Source: Tetmemena sp. SeJ-2015 (Eukaryota > Ciliophora > Spirotrichea > Sporadotrichida > Oxytrichidae). Taken from it: a stretch of 64,000 nucleotides of DNA. Positions 22,200 through 33,919 of this stretch are shown here, piece by piece. The DNA lies in assembly GCA_027382625.1 (NCBI GenBank), contig JAJKFJ010020849.1, positions 1 to 64,000 of the forward strand, given 5' to 3'. How positions within the stretch are numbered: the first letter of the stretch is position 1; each line of letters starts with the position of its first letter. Under the pieces are notes generated by a model. The model saw nothing but the letters and a program-made list of their open reading frames with translations, was not told where the DNA came from and did not search any database. Both the position numbers and the translations under genes were made by a program.

Positions 22200-25100
22200 G
22201 TGAAGTAAGAGAAAATAAACCAGGCGCAAATAAAATAAATCTAGAATTGAATAAGTTAAAATAAAATGCTTTGGTTTACCTCCCATCTTCTCTCCAAAGG
22301 TATTTCCAGTAGCAGTGGCTCCATCAGTTTACCTCATCGATACCATGCTGCCTCTATCACTTCCTGGCATAAAGTCCCTACTCTACTGCATCTATTGCAA
22401 TTCTTTACCTCTCAATTATGCGGTGTTATTTCCTTCAGCTAACCCTCCCATAGTTTCTTAGTCAAGTCTATCCTTCTGACTTATATTATTGGATCCTTCG
22501 AACAAAGCTTGCTGAGCTTAGAACAACATCTACCTGCATTAGCATGCATCAAAGAGAAGTGCTTAGCAGTAAAGTAGCACATCATTTTCTCCTTTGCTTT
22601 CTTTCATAGAATACTTTACTGCTGACATGACATGCTTAACTTCATAGTTAATTTCCTTCATCATAGCTTCAAACCACTCCTTTAGTGCTCGAGTATTCCT
22701 TCTGTTTCTTAGCATAATGCTCTACCTTCTTATTGAAGTTTGTCTTTTAAAGAGTCTGGAAGTGCTGCCAGAGCAGTTTTACTTTATCATTAGTGTACTC
22801 TGCATCTTAAATCTTGGATTAGAGGATATAGGTGTATGAGGATAGAGTGTTTAGCCCATTCCAAATGTCACACTGTTGGAAGACAGAGTTAGTGAGAGCT
22901 GAAAGAGCAAGGGAAGAGGGCACTGAGCAATTCATGTGCATCTATAAGTAGAACTCAGTGTTCTTTTTCAAAGATTGCTGAATCTTCTTGCACAACTTCT
23001 TACAAGTATGCAAATGACTTCCGCACTTGTCAATGTCTATTTGGTCGTTCTCTCTGAATTTTAAAATCTTGCACTTTATAAACTATGCCAAAGATTATAA
23101 AATAAATTCAGTTTCTCTCCATCTTGTTTCAAATTAAAAACATAGATTAATTTATTGAATAGCTGAACCATCTCCAAAAAACTATAAGAAGATAAAACCT
23201 ATGACTCTCGATTCTTACTTAATTTCCTTCATCCTCTCTTAGTAGACTTTCATTTTACAGCCAACTAAATTAAACTTTTTCATGGCAAGTGACTCATTCA
23301 GCAGTTCCACAAGGATCTATGTATCTTTGAAGAGCTCATCATCTCCTCTGAACATGCTCACTCTCGCTTAAATCAATTCTGCCAGAGACTCATTTATCCT
23401 CTTCTCCAGCTTATCTAGCACGTTCACATTCTTCAATAAAAGATATGTAGAATTCTTTTTGAGTTGAACCTGCATCCTATCAATCGCTTGCCTCAAGTCC
23501 TCAGCGTCATTCATTTTCTCCTGCCCAAGTGAGAATTTGTCTATCACTTGAAAGTAGATGTTTCTGTCCTACAAGTCAGTCAGGGGTTTTACTGAGTCAG
23601 CAAGAGCTCGGTCGAACTTATTCAAATCATCCTTAATTGCAATTGCTCTCTTTATAATCTCACTCAGATATCTGAACTAGTCCTTATCCTATCATAATAA
23701 ACACAATTACTTTAATATGAGTAGTTATCTTGCTTTTCTGCCTCCCTTACTGGTACTGTGGATTCTGGAAGAGTTTGTGGACAAGTTGCTCTTAGTGGTG
23801 TTCTGTTTCCTTAGCTCATGAGTGCTAGAGAAGTTGTCAGGCAACTAACTGCTCCTTCGTCTGTTCCTACCTGAGTCTCCTCCCTTCGCCTGAGAGCTGT
23901 CTTACTAAGATGATGACAGGTTAGAACCCATCACATTATTGTGACTCATCTTGCTTGTAGGCTGCTTACCTCCACCACCAATATCTGCCACCACATCTTT
24001 TTCCTCTTCACTGTCTACTTCTGAGTCCTTAATTTATTCGTCTTCGTACTCCTCGTTGTTTTCAGCAAAGAAAGCCATTATCTTCCCATCTTAAACTGCT
24101 ACTCTCTTCACGTTAAAGCGTTCTAGTTTAGTCACTCTACCTGGCACAAACGTAGAGAAAGTCAATTTCCTTCTCTTATCTGCTTATGCAGCAGCCATCA
24201 TCTTAACATCAAGCTTTGCTTCTCTACCGAGCATTCCATTTTCATTCTTACCCCAGGAAAACAAGAACCCATCTTCAGTCACCAAGAAAGAAGAATCCTC
24301 ATAGACTTCTATCTACTTGGCGAAATCGAATAAGTTCACTAAGTTGTTATTCGCTTGGTCCATTTATAAAAGTTACAAATTTCTACTGTGGGGTAGACTT
24401 GCTAAGGCTCGTAGATCTACTGACTTCTTTAGCTCCTTTAGGATTCTCCTGCCATCATTCATCGAAATAAGAATATGGATCTATATCTGCTCAAATCTAT
24501 CATACTGGTGAGTTCCTCATGAGTTAGGTAGCCGACTTGACCGTAGCTATTTTGACCCCACCCATAAACCTTACCATCCTGAGTAAGAGCGAGGGCGTGG
24601 CTCTTGCCCACTTTTATACTTAGTACTTTCTGATTGTCTGGGAAGATTATTTGCCTAGCTTGATTGGCAGTGCTGTTTATGCCTCTGCCCAAGCCAAGCA
24701 TTCCTAGCTCACTCTATCCCATAGAGTACAGTTTACCCTCCTCTGTCAGAAACAAGCAGTAGTCTTGCTTTGAAATCATATCTATGATGCAGCTCTTCAG
24801 GCCACCTTCCAGCTCAGCTACCTCTATATTCAACTGAATTGGCTAGTCATACACATGCTTCCTATCAAAATCTAACATGTTTAAATAAATTCAGTTCCTT
24901 AAAATTATTTATAGTTATTAAATAAATTATATAAGAAAAAAATAGCAACAGACAAATCAATATATAATTTTTGCTTTAACCTTTGTATCATTAAAGTTAA
25001 CTAAAGGCTCTTTAAAATTCTTTATTTATTGATTCATCTAAATTAACATTTAATTTAGATTCATTATTTTAGGTAACAAAGTTGTTTGAGTCTTACCATT

Positions 25101-25293
25101 TGCCCCAAATGACCATGTTGCATTCGAATTGCTGATAAGAATTAGTCTCCTCATTCTACTGCCCTTGGGACTTTCTGTACTAAGTTCTTCTGATAGAGCC
25201 CTAACTCACATTGCCCTCAGTACCTCCTTTTCCCTTACTTTCCTCCGTTTCCATGTACACATCCCTCTAGTCTTGACCTGGTTTGTATTTCAT
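22200..25293 (-). CDS. RCC1-repeat protein with coiled-coil C-terminal half
   Basis: Exon 1 (25293 to about 25093) opens MKYKPGQDQRDVYMETEESK and ends CNMVIWGKW, an RCC1-like strand, before GTAAGA. The next block (from about 24878) has classic RCC1 repeats: CLFLTEEGKLYSMGQSELGM, KVGKSHALALTQDGKVYGWG and SSFLVTEDGFLFSWGKNENG. These blades form a beta-propeller used for protein or GTPase binding. A Ser-rich acidic linker (KDSEVDSEEEKDVVADIGGG) leads to helical blocks (KNVNVLDKLEKRINESLAEL, FRGDDELFKDTQILVELLNE) and a C-terminus with MPGSDRGSMVSMRQTDGATA. Several junctions (about 25090-24880, 24500-24310, 22680) are not resolved and probably hold IESs. Stop not fixed; coding fades near 22200-22290. 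Confidence 0.65.
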
Positions 25294-25394
25294 TTTAAGA
25301 TGCTGCCTTGTTAAGTTATTTATAAATTACTTTAAAATATATTGTAACTAACTTATTCTCTCAAATATTATTATTATTAAATTAAACTTCTAAA

Positions 25395-28300
25395 ATGTAA
25401 CAGAAAAAACTCATCCAGCCAGAGGATGACCCCAAAGTCTCAGTCAGGACTCTACTCCGCCTATATATCTGTGATATTATTATAATTGTTACGTTGCCTG
25501 AGACCTCTGGAGTAAAAGCATAAACTCAAAGATGACTACTTGCTAAATATAATAATATCTTATTATTGAGCTCATTACTTCATGATAAGAAGCCAAGGTG
25601 GGCTGCAGCAGAGACAGAGCACTTTCAACAAAGAGGGAACTGCTTCCATTGGTAGTGAGGCAAGTGAAACTCTAAGTAGTGGGAGAGGACCCAACGAGTA
25701 CAGTGATCAAGGTCAGGTCATTACTATACACGACCCTCTCAAGAGATCCAAAGACTAGTATGATTTCAAGCTAGATAGGATTTACACTGCAGACAAGTCA
25801 AATGCCGCAGTTGCTTGGGACTAGCTCCCAAATGTCGACAAAATTATCAAGAATGCAGAGAACTAGCTAATCATTTCATTCGGCCACAAAGACAGTGGCA
25901 AATCTTACACAGTCATGGGAGAGAATAACTATCAACTAGAAAAGAATCTCACTGATGTCGAAATTCATAACTTAACTTAAAGTATTGATTCATCAATCAG
26001 ACGATTCTAGGGGATTGGTGATGAGATATGCTCATGCTATTAGAGCTAAGGATCCCACTGCAAGACTTGGAGTGTCATTCGTAGATATCATAATGGATAA
26101 CGTTAGAGATCTTCTCAAATACGTGAGGAAGGATCAAAGGAAAAATCAGAACTCTAACTCCACATTTGGGGGACTTGAGGAGCCTTCAGTCACGAAGTAT
26201 AGCCAAGCTAATGAGAATAGTGACTACGTTATCTCATTGTTTTATTGTTATCTCCTAAGCTTAAAACATAGAGAAGGACTTCCTTGAAATGCATGAGAGA
26301 CCTGGTTTTAGAGGACAGTCAATATATTACTTAAAGAATGTAACTCTTATGGACAACATCCATGAACTCTCAGAGCTAGCTTATTATCTCGATAAAGGTG
26401 CTGCTTTGAGTGATCAACTTAACAAGAAGCTAAACTATACCCCTGGCTTGAGAGCAATATAGGTATTTCAATTGTCTGTCAGATCAAGGAATGCAAAGGT
26501 AGTGTTAGTTTTAAAGTAGTTACTATTGATTTTTAAGGACACTCAATTGATCTTTGTGGATTTACCAAATTATGAGAAGCTTCAGACAAATATAATCGAC
26601 AACTAGAAGCTCTATGAATCAATCGTTATCAACAATACTTTCAATTCACTCGCCACTCTTCTATCAGGCTTCAATAACTCTCGATTCCCCTTTTCTTATT
26701 CATTAAGATATTTCCTGCTTAATATTTTTCTAATGCTCCGTTCGAGAACTCCAAGCTAACTAGAATAATCTAGTCTATCTTGCAGCAGTCGCACCCCTCT
26801 AATAACTTGTCTATAAGTTTCTTCTGCTGTCTCTGGCCAACCGAATCTCGCTATGGGGAGGTTGTGGAAACTTTGAAATTTTTGGACAAAATTGCAAGGC
26901 AAGATCAACTAATGGGCAAGTCAGTTTACCAAGGAGAGATGAGCACCAACCAAGAAAAGATCATGCAAGAAATCTCTAAAGAGATATTACTTATATTTTT
27001 GCTTATCATTACCATTTATAATGAGAATGTAGAGATTAAGTTCAAGATAGACGCTTTCAAACGTGAGCATGCCTAGAAGCTGAGAGAACTCCAAATTAAG
27101 CTAGGACTTGAGATTCCATTAGATGCTGTGCTCAAATCCAAAGGCAACTAAAAGGAGTTGCAGGTTATCAAAGACCACAAAGAGGCTATAGATCGTACTG
27201 AGCACTTTTCGAAGCTTAACAAAGACATGGAGAGAAGGATAGAGCAGCTAAATTCTTCAGTCCAAGAAAACGACTTGGCAAGGAGTCAAATCCAAGAATC
27301 CTTTTCACAGAAGTACTACATCTTGCACAAGAAAATTGACAAACTGAGGGAAGAATTTAAATAGAGCGAGATGGAACTTGATCACAAGGTGAGGGGGTAA
27401 ATTTAGGAGAGAAACGAGGAGCTACAAAGAATCCTGAATAACACTCATGCCATGCTGATTGAAAACTCAGGACTTGTTGACTAATTAAATGAAACTGTAG
27501 TAAAGAAAGCACAAGGAGGTGCAGTAGGCGAAGTTGGAAGCAAGAGAATTAATTTCATGAAAGAAGAGGGAAGAAAAGACGCTTAAGAAAACTACGAAAA
27601 GTTACTCAGCAATCAAGCGAGAGAGTTTGAATCTCAACTTCAATCTACTAAGAACACTGTAAGCTTTTAATATAAATCAACTAATTTAGCAAGAGAATCT
27701 ATTGAAAAAGAAAGTAGAGGAACTAGAAAAGAAGGGCAGAGATTTCAAGGCTTTTCATGAAAAGACAAAGTACGCATCAATACATTTTTTCAATGCTATT
27801 TAGGAAGGATCAAAATTAGTCTAGAAGTGAAATTGTGAAGCTCTATTCTATTGCAAAGAGGTAGAATCAAATACTGTCTAACATAGAGAATGGTATCTAT
27901 TCTCAAACAGCAAAGAGAATATCTTTCAATTCAGAGCAAAAACCAAGTTTACCTGATCCTTCAAGATTTAAATAGTATGCATGAGATTAACCTTCAATAA
28001 TTACTTTAGTTTATTCGCAGCAATTGAAAAATTCGGATCTACAAAGGGCTTAAATACTAATTATCAAACAGTATAGAGTGGAAAGTTCAACATTGGTGAT
28101 AAAGCTAGCCCTTACTAGATCAACGCTTAGCTAAATCAACTAGACACAAACTCTGAATTTCTTAATAGAAAAGTAGATTCTATCACTAATCCAGAGGAAC
28201 TAAGAAAATTGATTTTTAACTTTTTCTCAATATGATAAATATGTGAGAGAGTTGATGGGTGAGCTAAACAAACATTCATCAAGTCATCCAAAAATTTTGA

Positions 28301-28476
28301 AAGGTGAAAACGTAGATTAAGTTTTGAAGGACGTTGATTACCACAAAAAGGAGTATGAGAAAGCTAGCAAGGCTCATAATGACTTGAAAATACAAATTGA
28401 AGCTTAGAAGAGACTAATCGACAGAATTCAAATGGAACAATTCATGGTTCCAGGCCAGCCAAATCTTAATAGATGA
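25395..28476 (+). CDS. Kinesin-family motor protein
   Basis: ATG 25395 opens MQQKKLIQPEDDPKVSVRTL. Removing the 37-nt IES gives LLRLRPLEQKHKLKDDY, the first motor strand. The P-loop is SFGHKDSGKSYTVMG (variant of GQTGSGKT/SYTM). Later motor elements are RSRNAK...QLIFVDLP (switch-II-like DLxG variant) and ENSKLTRIIQSILQQSHPS before the neck. The C-terminal half is coiled coil (VQENDLARSQIQESFSQKYY, EEFKQSEMELDHKVRGQIQE). Introns of 40, 31, 35 and 35 nt are GT-AG; at least four IESs carry pointers GCCT, GAT, GTTATCTC and GAGA. TGA at 28474. The switch regions depart from consensus (DLP rather than DLAG; GHKDSGKS), so ATPase competence is uncertain. One junction near 28215 is unresolved. Confidence 0.85.
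25463..25499. other. IES in kinesin, 37 nt, pointer GCCT
   Basis: GCCT at 25459-25462 and 25496-25499. Deletion creates VSVRTLLRLRPLEQKHKL, the conserved RxRP of kinesin motors. Confidence 0.85.
25957..26005. other. IES in kinesin, 49 nt, pointer GAT
   Basis: GAT at 25954-25956 and 26003-26005. Deletion joins LEKNLTD to SRGLVMRYAHAI, the GL(I/V)xR region after the P-loop. Confidence 0.8.
26236..26254. other. IES in kinesin, 19 nt, pointer GTTATCTC
   Basis: GTTATCTC at 26228-26235 and 26247-26254. Deletion joins ENSDYVIS to QAQNIEKDFLEMHERPG in frame. Confidence 0.85.
26985..27026. other. Probable IES in kinesin, 42 nt, pointer GAGA
   Basis: GAGA at 26981-26984 and 27023-27026. The segment is in frame and open but encodes a very hydrophobic AT-rich insert in the neck coiled coil; removal gives EISKENVEIKFKIDAFK. 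Confidence 0.6.
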
Positions 28477-29056
28477 AACAATAATCTTCTTAATTTTTTC
28501 ATATTTAATCTTTCCTTCTCTGCTCTTTAAAACTATACTCTGATCATACTGAGAGCTCTTGAGTAGTTATCCTCTTGTATCTTTTTCCTTATTAAGTCAT
28601 TGAAATTGTCTGTTCCTAGTCTGTTGATTCCATCCACAAGCTCATAAAATTTCACATTTCCAGTCTGATTTTGAAGAGTCAACTTCAAACGAGACATCAA
28701 CAGTTGATACTCCTTAGTCGTTTTGTCAAAAGGCAAGACCACATAAGCCAGATCATTGAATATCTCTACACACTGCTCATAGTTCATGAATTAGTGATTC
28801 TCCTCGATCTTTTTAAAGGCTTATCTTGAATCTATTGTCACTCTAAAACAAAATGTGTCTTATTTTATCCTACTCCTGACTTGATCTGTCTTTCTTAGAT
28901 AACAGGTGCAGTAAAATAATCCCCGATGCTGTACATTCTTAGTGATTAATACATTATCTAATGTCTCTGCACTTGTTAGTGACTCTAAATGAATACACTG
29001 GTACCTCTTTTGAAAGCACTTTACTTGAAAGAGTTGAAAATAATCTTGTTAAGCAT
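28428..29056 (-). CDS. Probable mitochondrial protein, unassigned
   Basis: ATG 29056 opens MLNKIIFNSFKQSAFKRGTS with basic and hydroxylated residues and no acids for 30 residues, like a mitochondrial presequence; it continues MYSIGDYFTAPVIQERQIKS. A second, clearly coding block in another frame has NYEQCVEIFNDLAYVVLPFD, KLTLQNQTGNVKFYELVDGI and DLIRKKIQEDNYSRALSMIR. The junction near 28840 is not resolved (intron or IES), and a second open frame overlaps the first half. The last in-frame TGA (28428) would make the gene overlap the 3' end of the kinesin on the other strand by about 48 nt; the real stop may differ. Confidence 0.45.
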
Positions 29057-29182
29057 TTTAAGTGGCTATAATTTATTATAACTTATTTCTAGCATATTGA
29101 CACAGTTAGTATAAATAGCAGGGAGAATCGTTAGTATATAATATTAAATAAGAATATCTTAATTCTTGCTGCTCTATTTAAT

Positions 29183-30490
29183 ATGCTGGACTTTCAAAGA
29201 GCGGAGGAGGTTTCTATGGACTCCAGTGATTAGCGAGGAAGAAGCTTCCCTTCCCATGTTACTGAGGATGGGTAGCAGCTCTAGAGCTATCAGTTGCAGC
29301 CTGCTCCTCAACTAGCAGCAAGGGATATCAGCTAGTCTTACAACTCTAATCCGTCAAAGGAGTCGTTGGCGATTCCAAATCACGAGTTAGAAACTAGCCA
29401 GGGAAAAGACCTTTAAACCACGGGTGGTGGAGGAGGAGTAAGACGCAGTCTTTAACTCAAGAAGCCAACTAAAGAAAAAGATATACAGTTTAGGCCAGTA
29501 AAGTAGTAAAAAGTTCTTCCTAATTTCGGGGGAGAGTCTTAAGGAAGAAGAGGAAATTTAGCTTCAGTGTTTGTAAATAACCTTGAGGTGAAAATTTCAA
29601 ACACTTTCGTGAACGGATCATTTGAGTTGTAATGCTTTGCCGCACAGGTCTACTCACAGGGTAAGTTTTCACTATTTTGAGTGAAACATCTCAGTGTAGG
29701 TCTAGCAAATGATTGAGTTCGTCTAAAAGAGAGCAAATTTTAGTCAAGGAAAAAACTTCTAAAAAGATGAGGACAATGAATTCCTCTCAAACTTTGGGAG
29801 TTCTAAAAGTTCATTTGTAGCTTATTCAGCGCTTATAATTCATTATAAATAATGGATTTTAACTTCTTGAAGGCTCTGATCATGAAATTGAGATTAGCTC
29901 TGTCTCCGAGGAGAGGCCCTAAATTGAAAACTCTTTGTCTGAGAAATTGTCCAGACTCATGAAAACTCTAGACTTGAAAAATTGCTTCTCAAGTTGCATA
30001 GCTGTCTTAAATGAGTAGACTTCAACCAAGCATGACTTGAACGGTTACTTGTCATTTAGTCAAGAGAAAATAAGGGAGTTTTTGAAAAAGCTCAAAGAGG
30101 ATCCTTTGAAGCCCCAGTTGGAGCCTCTACAATTTGATTATGCTAATCTTAAGCCTTTGAAGACTCCACTTGCGAGGAACATGTATTTGTAGTCTCGCTA
30201 ATCCTAGAATACAACTTAAGATCAGTCCATATTTGGTACCTAAACTCCTGGAAATTCGTTCTTCATTTCTCCACATTCTACTAAAAATGCCTTCAAGGGT
30301 AGAAAGTTGGAGAATCCTTTTCGAGCTACTATGAATGGCAGCTTTAACGCAACTTAGATTTCTTAAGACTATTCTCATTAGCCCTGGATTTCCAAAAGAG
30401 TGTCAATGAATTAGACTCCTTTTAACTCGAGTTTTGTGACTCCTTCTTATGAAGATGAGAGAAATAAAGTTTATAATAGCAATAGAATGG
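29183..30490 (+). CDS. Unassigned Ser/Gln-rich protein
   Basis: ATG 29183 opens MLDFQRAEEVSMDSSDQRGR. A polar N-terminal third (GRSFPSHVTEDGQQLQSYQL, a Gly run, RRSLQLKKPTKEKDIQFRPV) leads to a more ordered block NLASVFVNNLEVKISNTFVN-like. After AT-rich gaps at about 29650-29690 and 29822-29878 the helical segment EIEISSVSEERPQIENSLSE, MKTLDLKNCFSSCIAVLNEQ and IREFLKKLKEDPLKPQLEPL follows, then a polar C-terminus with SPHSTKNAFKGRKLENPFRA. The end near 30490 is an estimate; the in-frame ORF runs into the next gene's start. No family recognised. Confidence 0.5.
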
Positions 30491-30535
30491 TGAAGCATAT
30501 ACTAAATTCTTTAATTTTAGCCATAAGTTTATAAA

Positions 30536-31695
30536 ATGAAAATATTTCCAACTTTTAAATAAATTTCGTAGGCTACTGCATTTGGAGCTTTGGCCTTACT
30601 TTCTGCTAAATCCATTTCTCAGAATAAAGTTGATTCTTTGTGCGAGGATTCATCAGAAAATACAAAAGTCTCGATCTAAGAACCTAATAAGACAAGTAAT
30701 TCAACCGATAATGAGATTAAGAAAAAGCAGAGAGTGATTGTATTTGGAGAAGGAGTTGATGCATTAATTGCCACTCATGTAATTGGAAGCCATCCCTAAT
30801 TTCAAAATCCTAATAACAACTTAGAGATATACCTTATCTATGGGAAGAAGAATCAACTAGACTCAAGCTAACTTTAAGAAAATACTTAAAGAGAATTCGG
30901 AGGCTTCTCGTTTGCAAGAAGATTCATCCTCGATCAGTATAGAAGTAATGTCAGAGAAAAGATGTTCTTCAAATATCTCAAAGCTAAACTTCAACATCTT
31001 AACTCAGACAATAAAAATGATATTAAAATACAATAAGAAAAAGACATTCAAACATATGGGTTAGAACTTGCTCATTCCTCAGATTCACTGTAGCTATAGA
31101 TTAATAAAACTAATGCTGAGAAATATCTCTAAACTTTCTTTTTTAAAACTTCATCAGACAAAATAGTAGTAGTTGAGGGAACTGTTCCATTCCTACATAC
31201 CTTTGGAGATAAGGTAGGTCATTGCGAATGTGATTCTCCTCATCTAAAATCTTTGAAAGCTTAATTAAATTTATTAGCTGATTACTTTGTAATGTGCAAT
31301 AACTCTTATGGACTGCAGATTTTTAGATACGTGCGCCATTACATTCATAAATCTGTATTTTACTAATTCCCCTCTTGATGGTCTCTACTCAATTGCTTTC
31401 TTAGTCTCTAGGTTAAACTAAAGATCAAACGAAAACTTTCGCCTACTTCTCTTCCCTGCATTCCTATCTGACACCTGATAATTTGCCTCTCCTTGGAACT
31501 TCTGCTAGATTTTCAAATCTGATTCTAAATATGGGTTGCTAAAGTTCTGATCTGAATAGCTAAATAAGAAATGCGGAAGTAGTAAGAGACCAATTACTTT
31601 CCAGTATGAATCTTGCTTCTCTCGAGGATAAAACTGCCCAGGAAGAGAGACACAAATGGGCTCAACCCTTGAAACCTAGTAGGTTTGATATTTGA
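30536..31695 (+). CDS. Unassigned protein, 369 aa, N-terminal hydrophobic signal
   Basis: Two exons, 30536-31354 and 31405-31695, with a 50-nt GT-AG intron, give one frame of 369 codons plus TGA. The N-terminus MKIFPTFKQISQATAFGALA followed by LLSAKSIS looks like a signal peptide or mitochondrial presequence. Then comes VIVFGEGVDALIATHVIGSH, a beta-turn-helix that could be a nucleotide-fold start, EFGGFSFARRFILDQYRSNV, DKIVVVEGTVPFLHTFGDKV and a C-terminal segment DNLPLLGTSARFSNLILNMG ending QPLKPSRFDI. I cannot assign a family. The intron is longer than most here. Confidence 0.6.
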
Positions 31696-31787
31696 TTGAT
31701 TAATACTTGCTCCTTAATTTAATTGTTAAAAACCTTTAATTAAATGTGTAAAAAAGTAAAATCAGCCTTATTAATTTTTATTTGTAA

Positions 31788-33172
31788 ATGAAAAGCAGTC
31801 TGTCAACGAAGTCTCTAATTAGCGATCGATTCGCTTTCAGTGAAAGGCAATCTACGGCTTTCTCAATTGCAACTATGGCTTAAACTTCTCGACATGCTGA
31901 GAAACCTGAGAAATGCCACAAGCCTAGGCAAACTATCTACTCGCAGATCCTTGATGTATTTACAAGCTTAGTTTTTTATTAAAGGTATATAGAAATCTGT
32001 AGCAAAATTCTTCAAACCGGTGTTGAATGAGAGAAGACAAGAAAATGCGCTACAGTCAAATCCATAAAGTCAAAAGACCACAAAAAATAATATGCCTGTT
32101 TCTGGCTGTGCACAGAGAAAGAATTTCCAAAACTGCAAGAACCATTCAACATACGACTTGATTTAAAACTTGGAGTCCTCTAAAACATTCAGCCACACTT
32201 ACAGAGGAGACCAACACCAAATACTGAGCGCCTCCTATAATCTTCAAGACCCATCAAACAATCATTTATATCTTCTTATATTTAATTCTTATAATCTATC
32301 ATGATAATCAGTTTAAGAAAGCTCTTGGCAGTATTTGCCCTTAGATATCTCAGTTCAATCCAAACTTCAATAGGTTTAGCCAGCTCAAAGACTATAATCC
32401 AGTCAAAGAGGAAAGAAGATTGAACACATTCAGAACAGGAGCGAGAAACTATTCTACTTTAGATTAACTCGACCCCAGAGCTCCAGAGTCAAAGAGAATC
32501 ATTTACATTTTTATTCAAATTTATTATTTGTAAGGGAATTGTATCACAACATAAGAAGAAACTAAAGTTCGAAGAGACTCAGTATCTGAAAACTGCCTGT
32601 AGAGATAGAGAGTAATCATAACCTGAGTAGCGCACTTCAATTAGAATATCAGCAAGATCCCAGTCCAGGACTGACACCATCCTCTAAAGACCTGATAAAA
32701 ACAATAATGCTGCTGCTGAATATAACTATAGCTAAGCACGATAAAGTTAAATGATCTCAGCTTATTTGCTATCGCCATCAAACGCTGAACTTGAAAAGTA
32801 GAGAGATTAAAGTCCAAATATCGCTCAGAGAGAGTCAAATTTCATCTAGTTCTAGAATAAGAATAGTATATTTATTAAGTAATAAGTTTTTAATTTAAGA
32901 GCGCTCTGCATACTTAGGATTAATCCAGAGATCGGTCTCTTAGCAAATCCCAGAGAGTGGAAGGATACATGAGCTCTTCATTGATGAGGGAAAGCATCAG
33001 CTATAAAGATAATGACTTAACTCATGGAATTGTGGACGTGAAAGCCATTACTCGCTCATCAACATCATTAATTCGGAATGCGGACTTCGACCAATGCAGA
33101 TAAAATTAATGGAGAGCTCTGCCTTCCCCTTTGAAGGCTTCCTCGGGAAAATAAACGTTTTATATCAAATGA
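31788..33172 (+). CDS. Unassigned polar, probably disordered protein
   Basis: ATG 31788 opens MKSSLSTKSLISDRFAFSER; blocks follow with KPVLNERRQENALQSNPQ, KTFSHTYRGDQHQILSASYN, FNPNFNRFSQLKDYNPVKEE and SLSKSQRVEGYMSSSLMRES, ending at TGA 33170. The sequence is rich in Ser, Gln, Asn and Arg with few hydrophobics. Frame changes at about 31970-32010, 32280-32330, 32500-32530 and 32860-32900 coincide with AT-rich stretches and are likely introns or IESs. No domain was recognised. Confidence 0.45.
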
Positions 33173-33252
33173 ACTTCTTTTCTAACTTTTAAACATCCTT
33201 CGGCAAAATATTTGTCAATCTACTTACTACTTTATCCTTATAATTGTCTTCC

Positions 33253-33784
33253 ATGAGTTTGAATATTCAAATAAAAGGAGTAAAGTCCTATATAAACTGC
33301 AGTAATCTTTTAAATTATATAATCAATAAAAGCAAACTTTATCTTTCATTTACTATAAGAATAATCAAATGGCCCTGGAAAAGGAAAAGGTGGCAGAGGA
33401 AAGTCAGGAGCTGGTGGATCTGGAGCCAAGCCTGTTTCAAAGTCAGCAAAGGCAGGTCTCTAGTTCCCAGTTGGAAGAATCGCCAGATTCATGAAGCAAG
33501 GCAGATACGCAGACAGAGTTGGAGCTGGTGCTCCCGTTTACTTAGCTGCTGTGCTCGAATATTTGGCAGCAGAAGTGCTTGAGTTGGCTGGAAACGCTGC
33601 AAGAGATAACAAGAAGACAAGAATTGTGCCAAGACACATTCAACTTGCCATCAGAAACGACGAGGAGCTCAATAAGCTCTTGAACTCAGTCACCATTGCA
33701 AGTGGAGGAGTGCTTCCTAACATTCACGTCTTCCTCCTCCCAAGAAAGGGCAAGGGTGACAAGATTGATCAGTCCGAGGAATGA
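33253..33784 (+). CDS. H2A: Histone H2A
   Basis: Core nucleosomal histone. The body from 33371 reads [20 protein letters not shown], then [20 protein letters not shown] (the Gln is TAG), [20 protein letters not shown] with the acidic-patch region, [20 protein letters not shown] and [20 protein letters not shown] to TGA 33782. It has no in-frame start codon of its own. ATG AGT TTG AAT lies at 33253-33264, and deleting the 106-nt IES between AAT pointers gives M-S-L-N-G-P-G-K in frame, 141 residues. The C-terminus ends DQSEE, without an SQ(E/D) phospho-motif. There is no polyadenylation-independent histone signal that I can recognise downstream. Confidence 0.95.
33265..33370. other. IES in histone H2A, 106 nt, pointer AAT
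   Basis: AAT at 33262-33264 and 33368-33370. This AT-rich segment separates the first four codons from the rest of H2A. It has no usable GT-AG ends giving the right frame with a normal donor. Confidence 0.75.
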
Positions 33785-33919
33785 TCTATAACTACATAAG
33801 TAGTATAATCCCTATATCTCTATCTTAATTAATAACAAAATTAATTCAAACTCACATTATACTTCTTAAAATTGAGAGAGTCTGGAAATTTATTTGAAGA
33901 AAGATTAACTAGAATAAAA

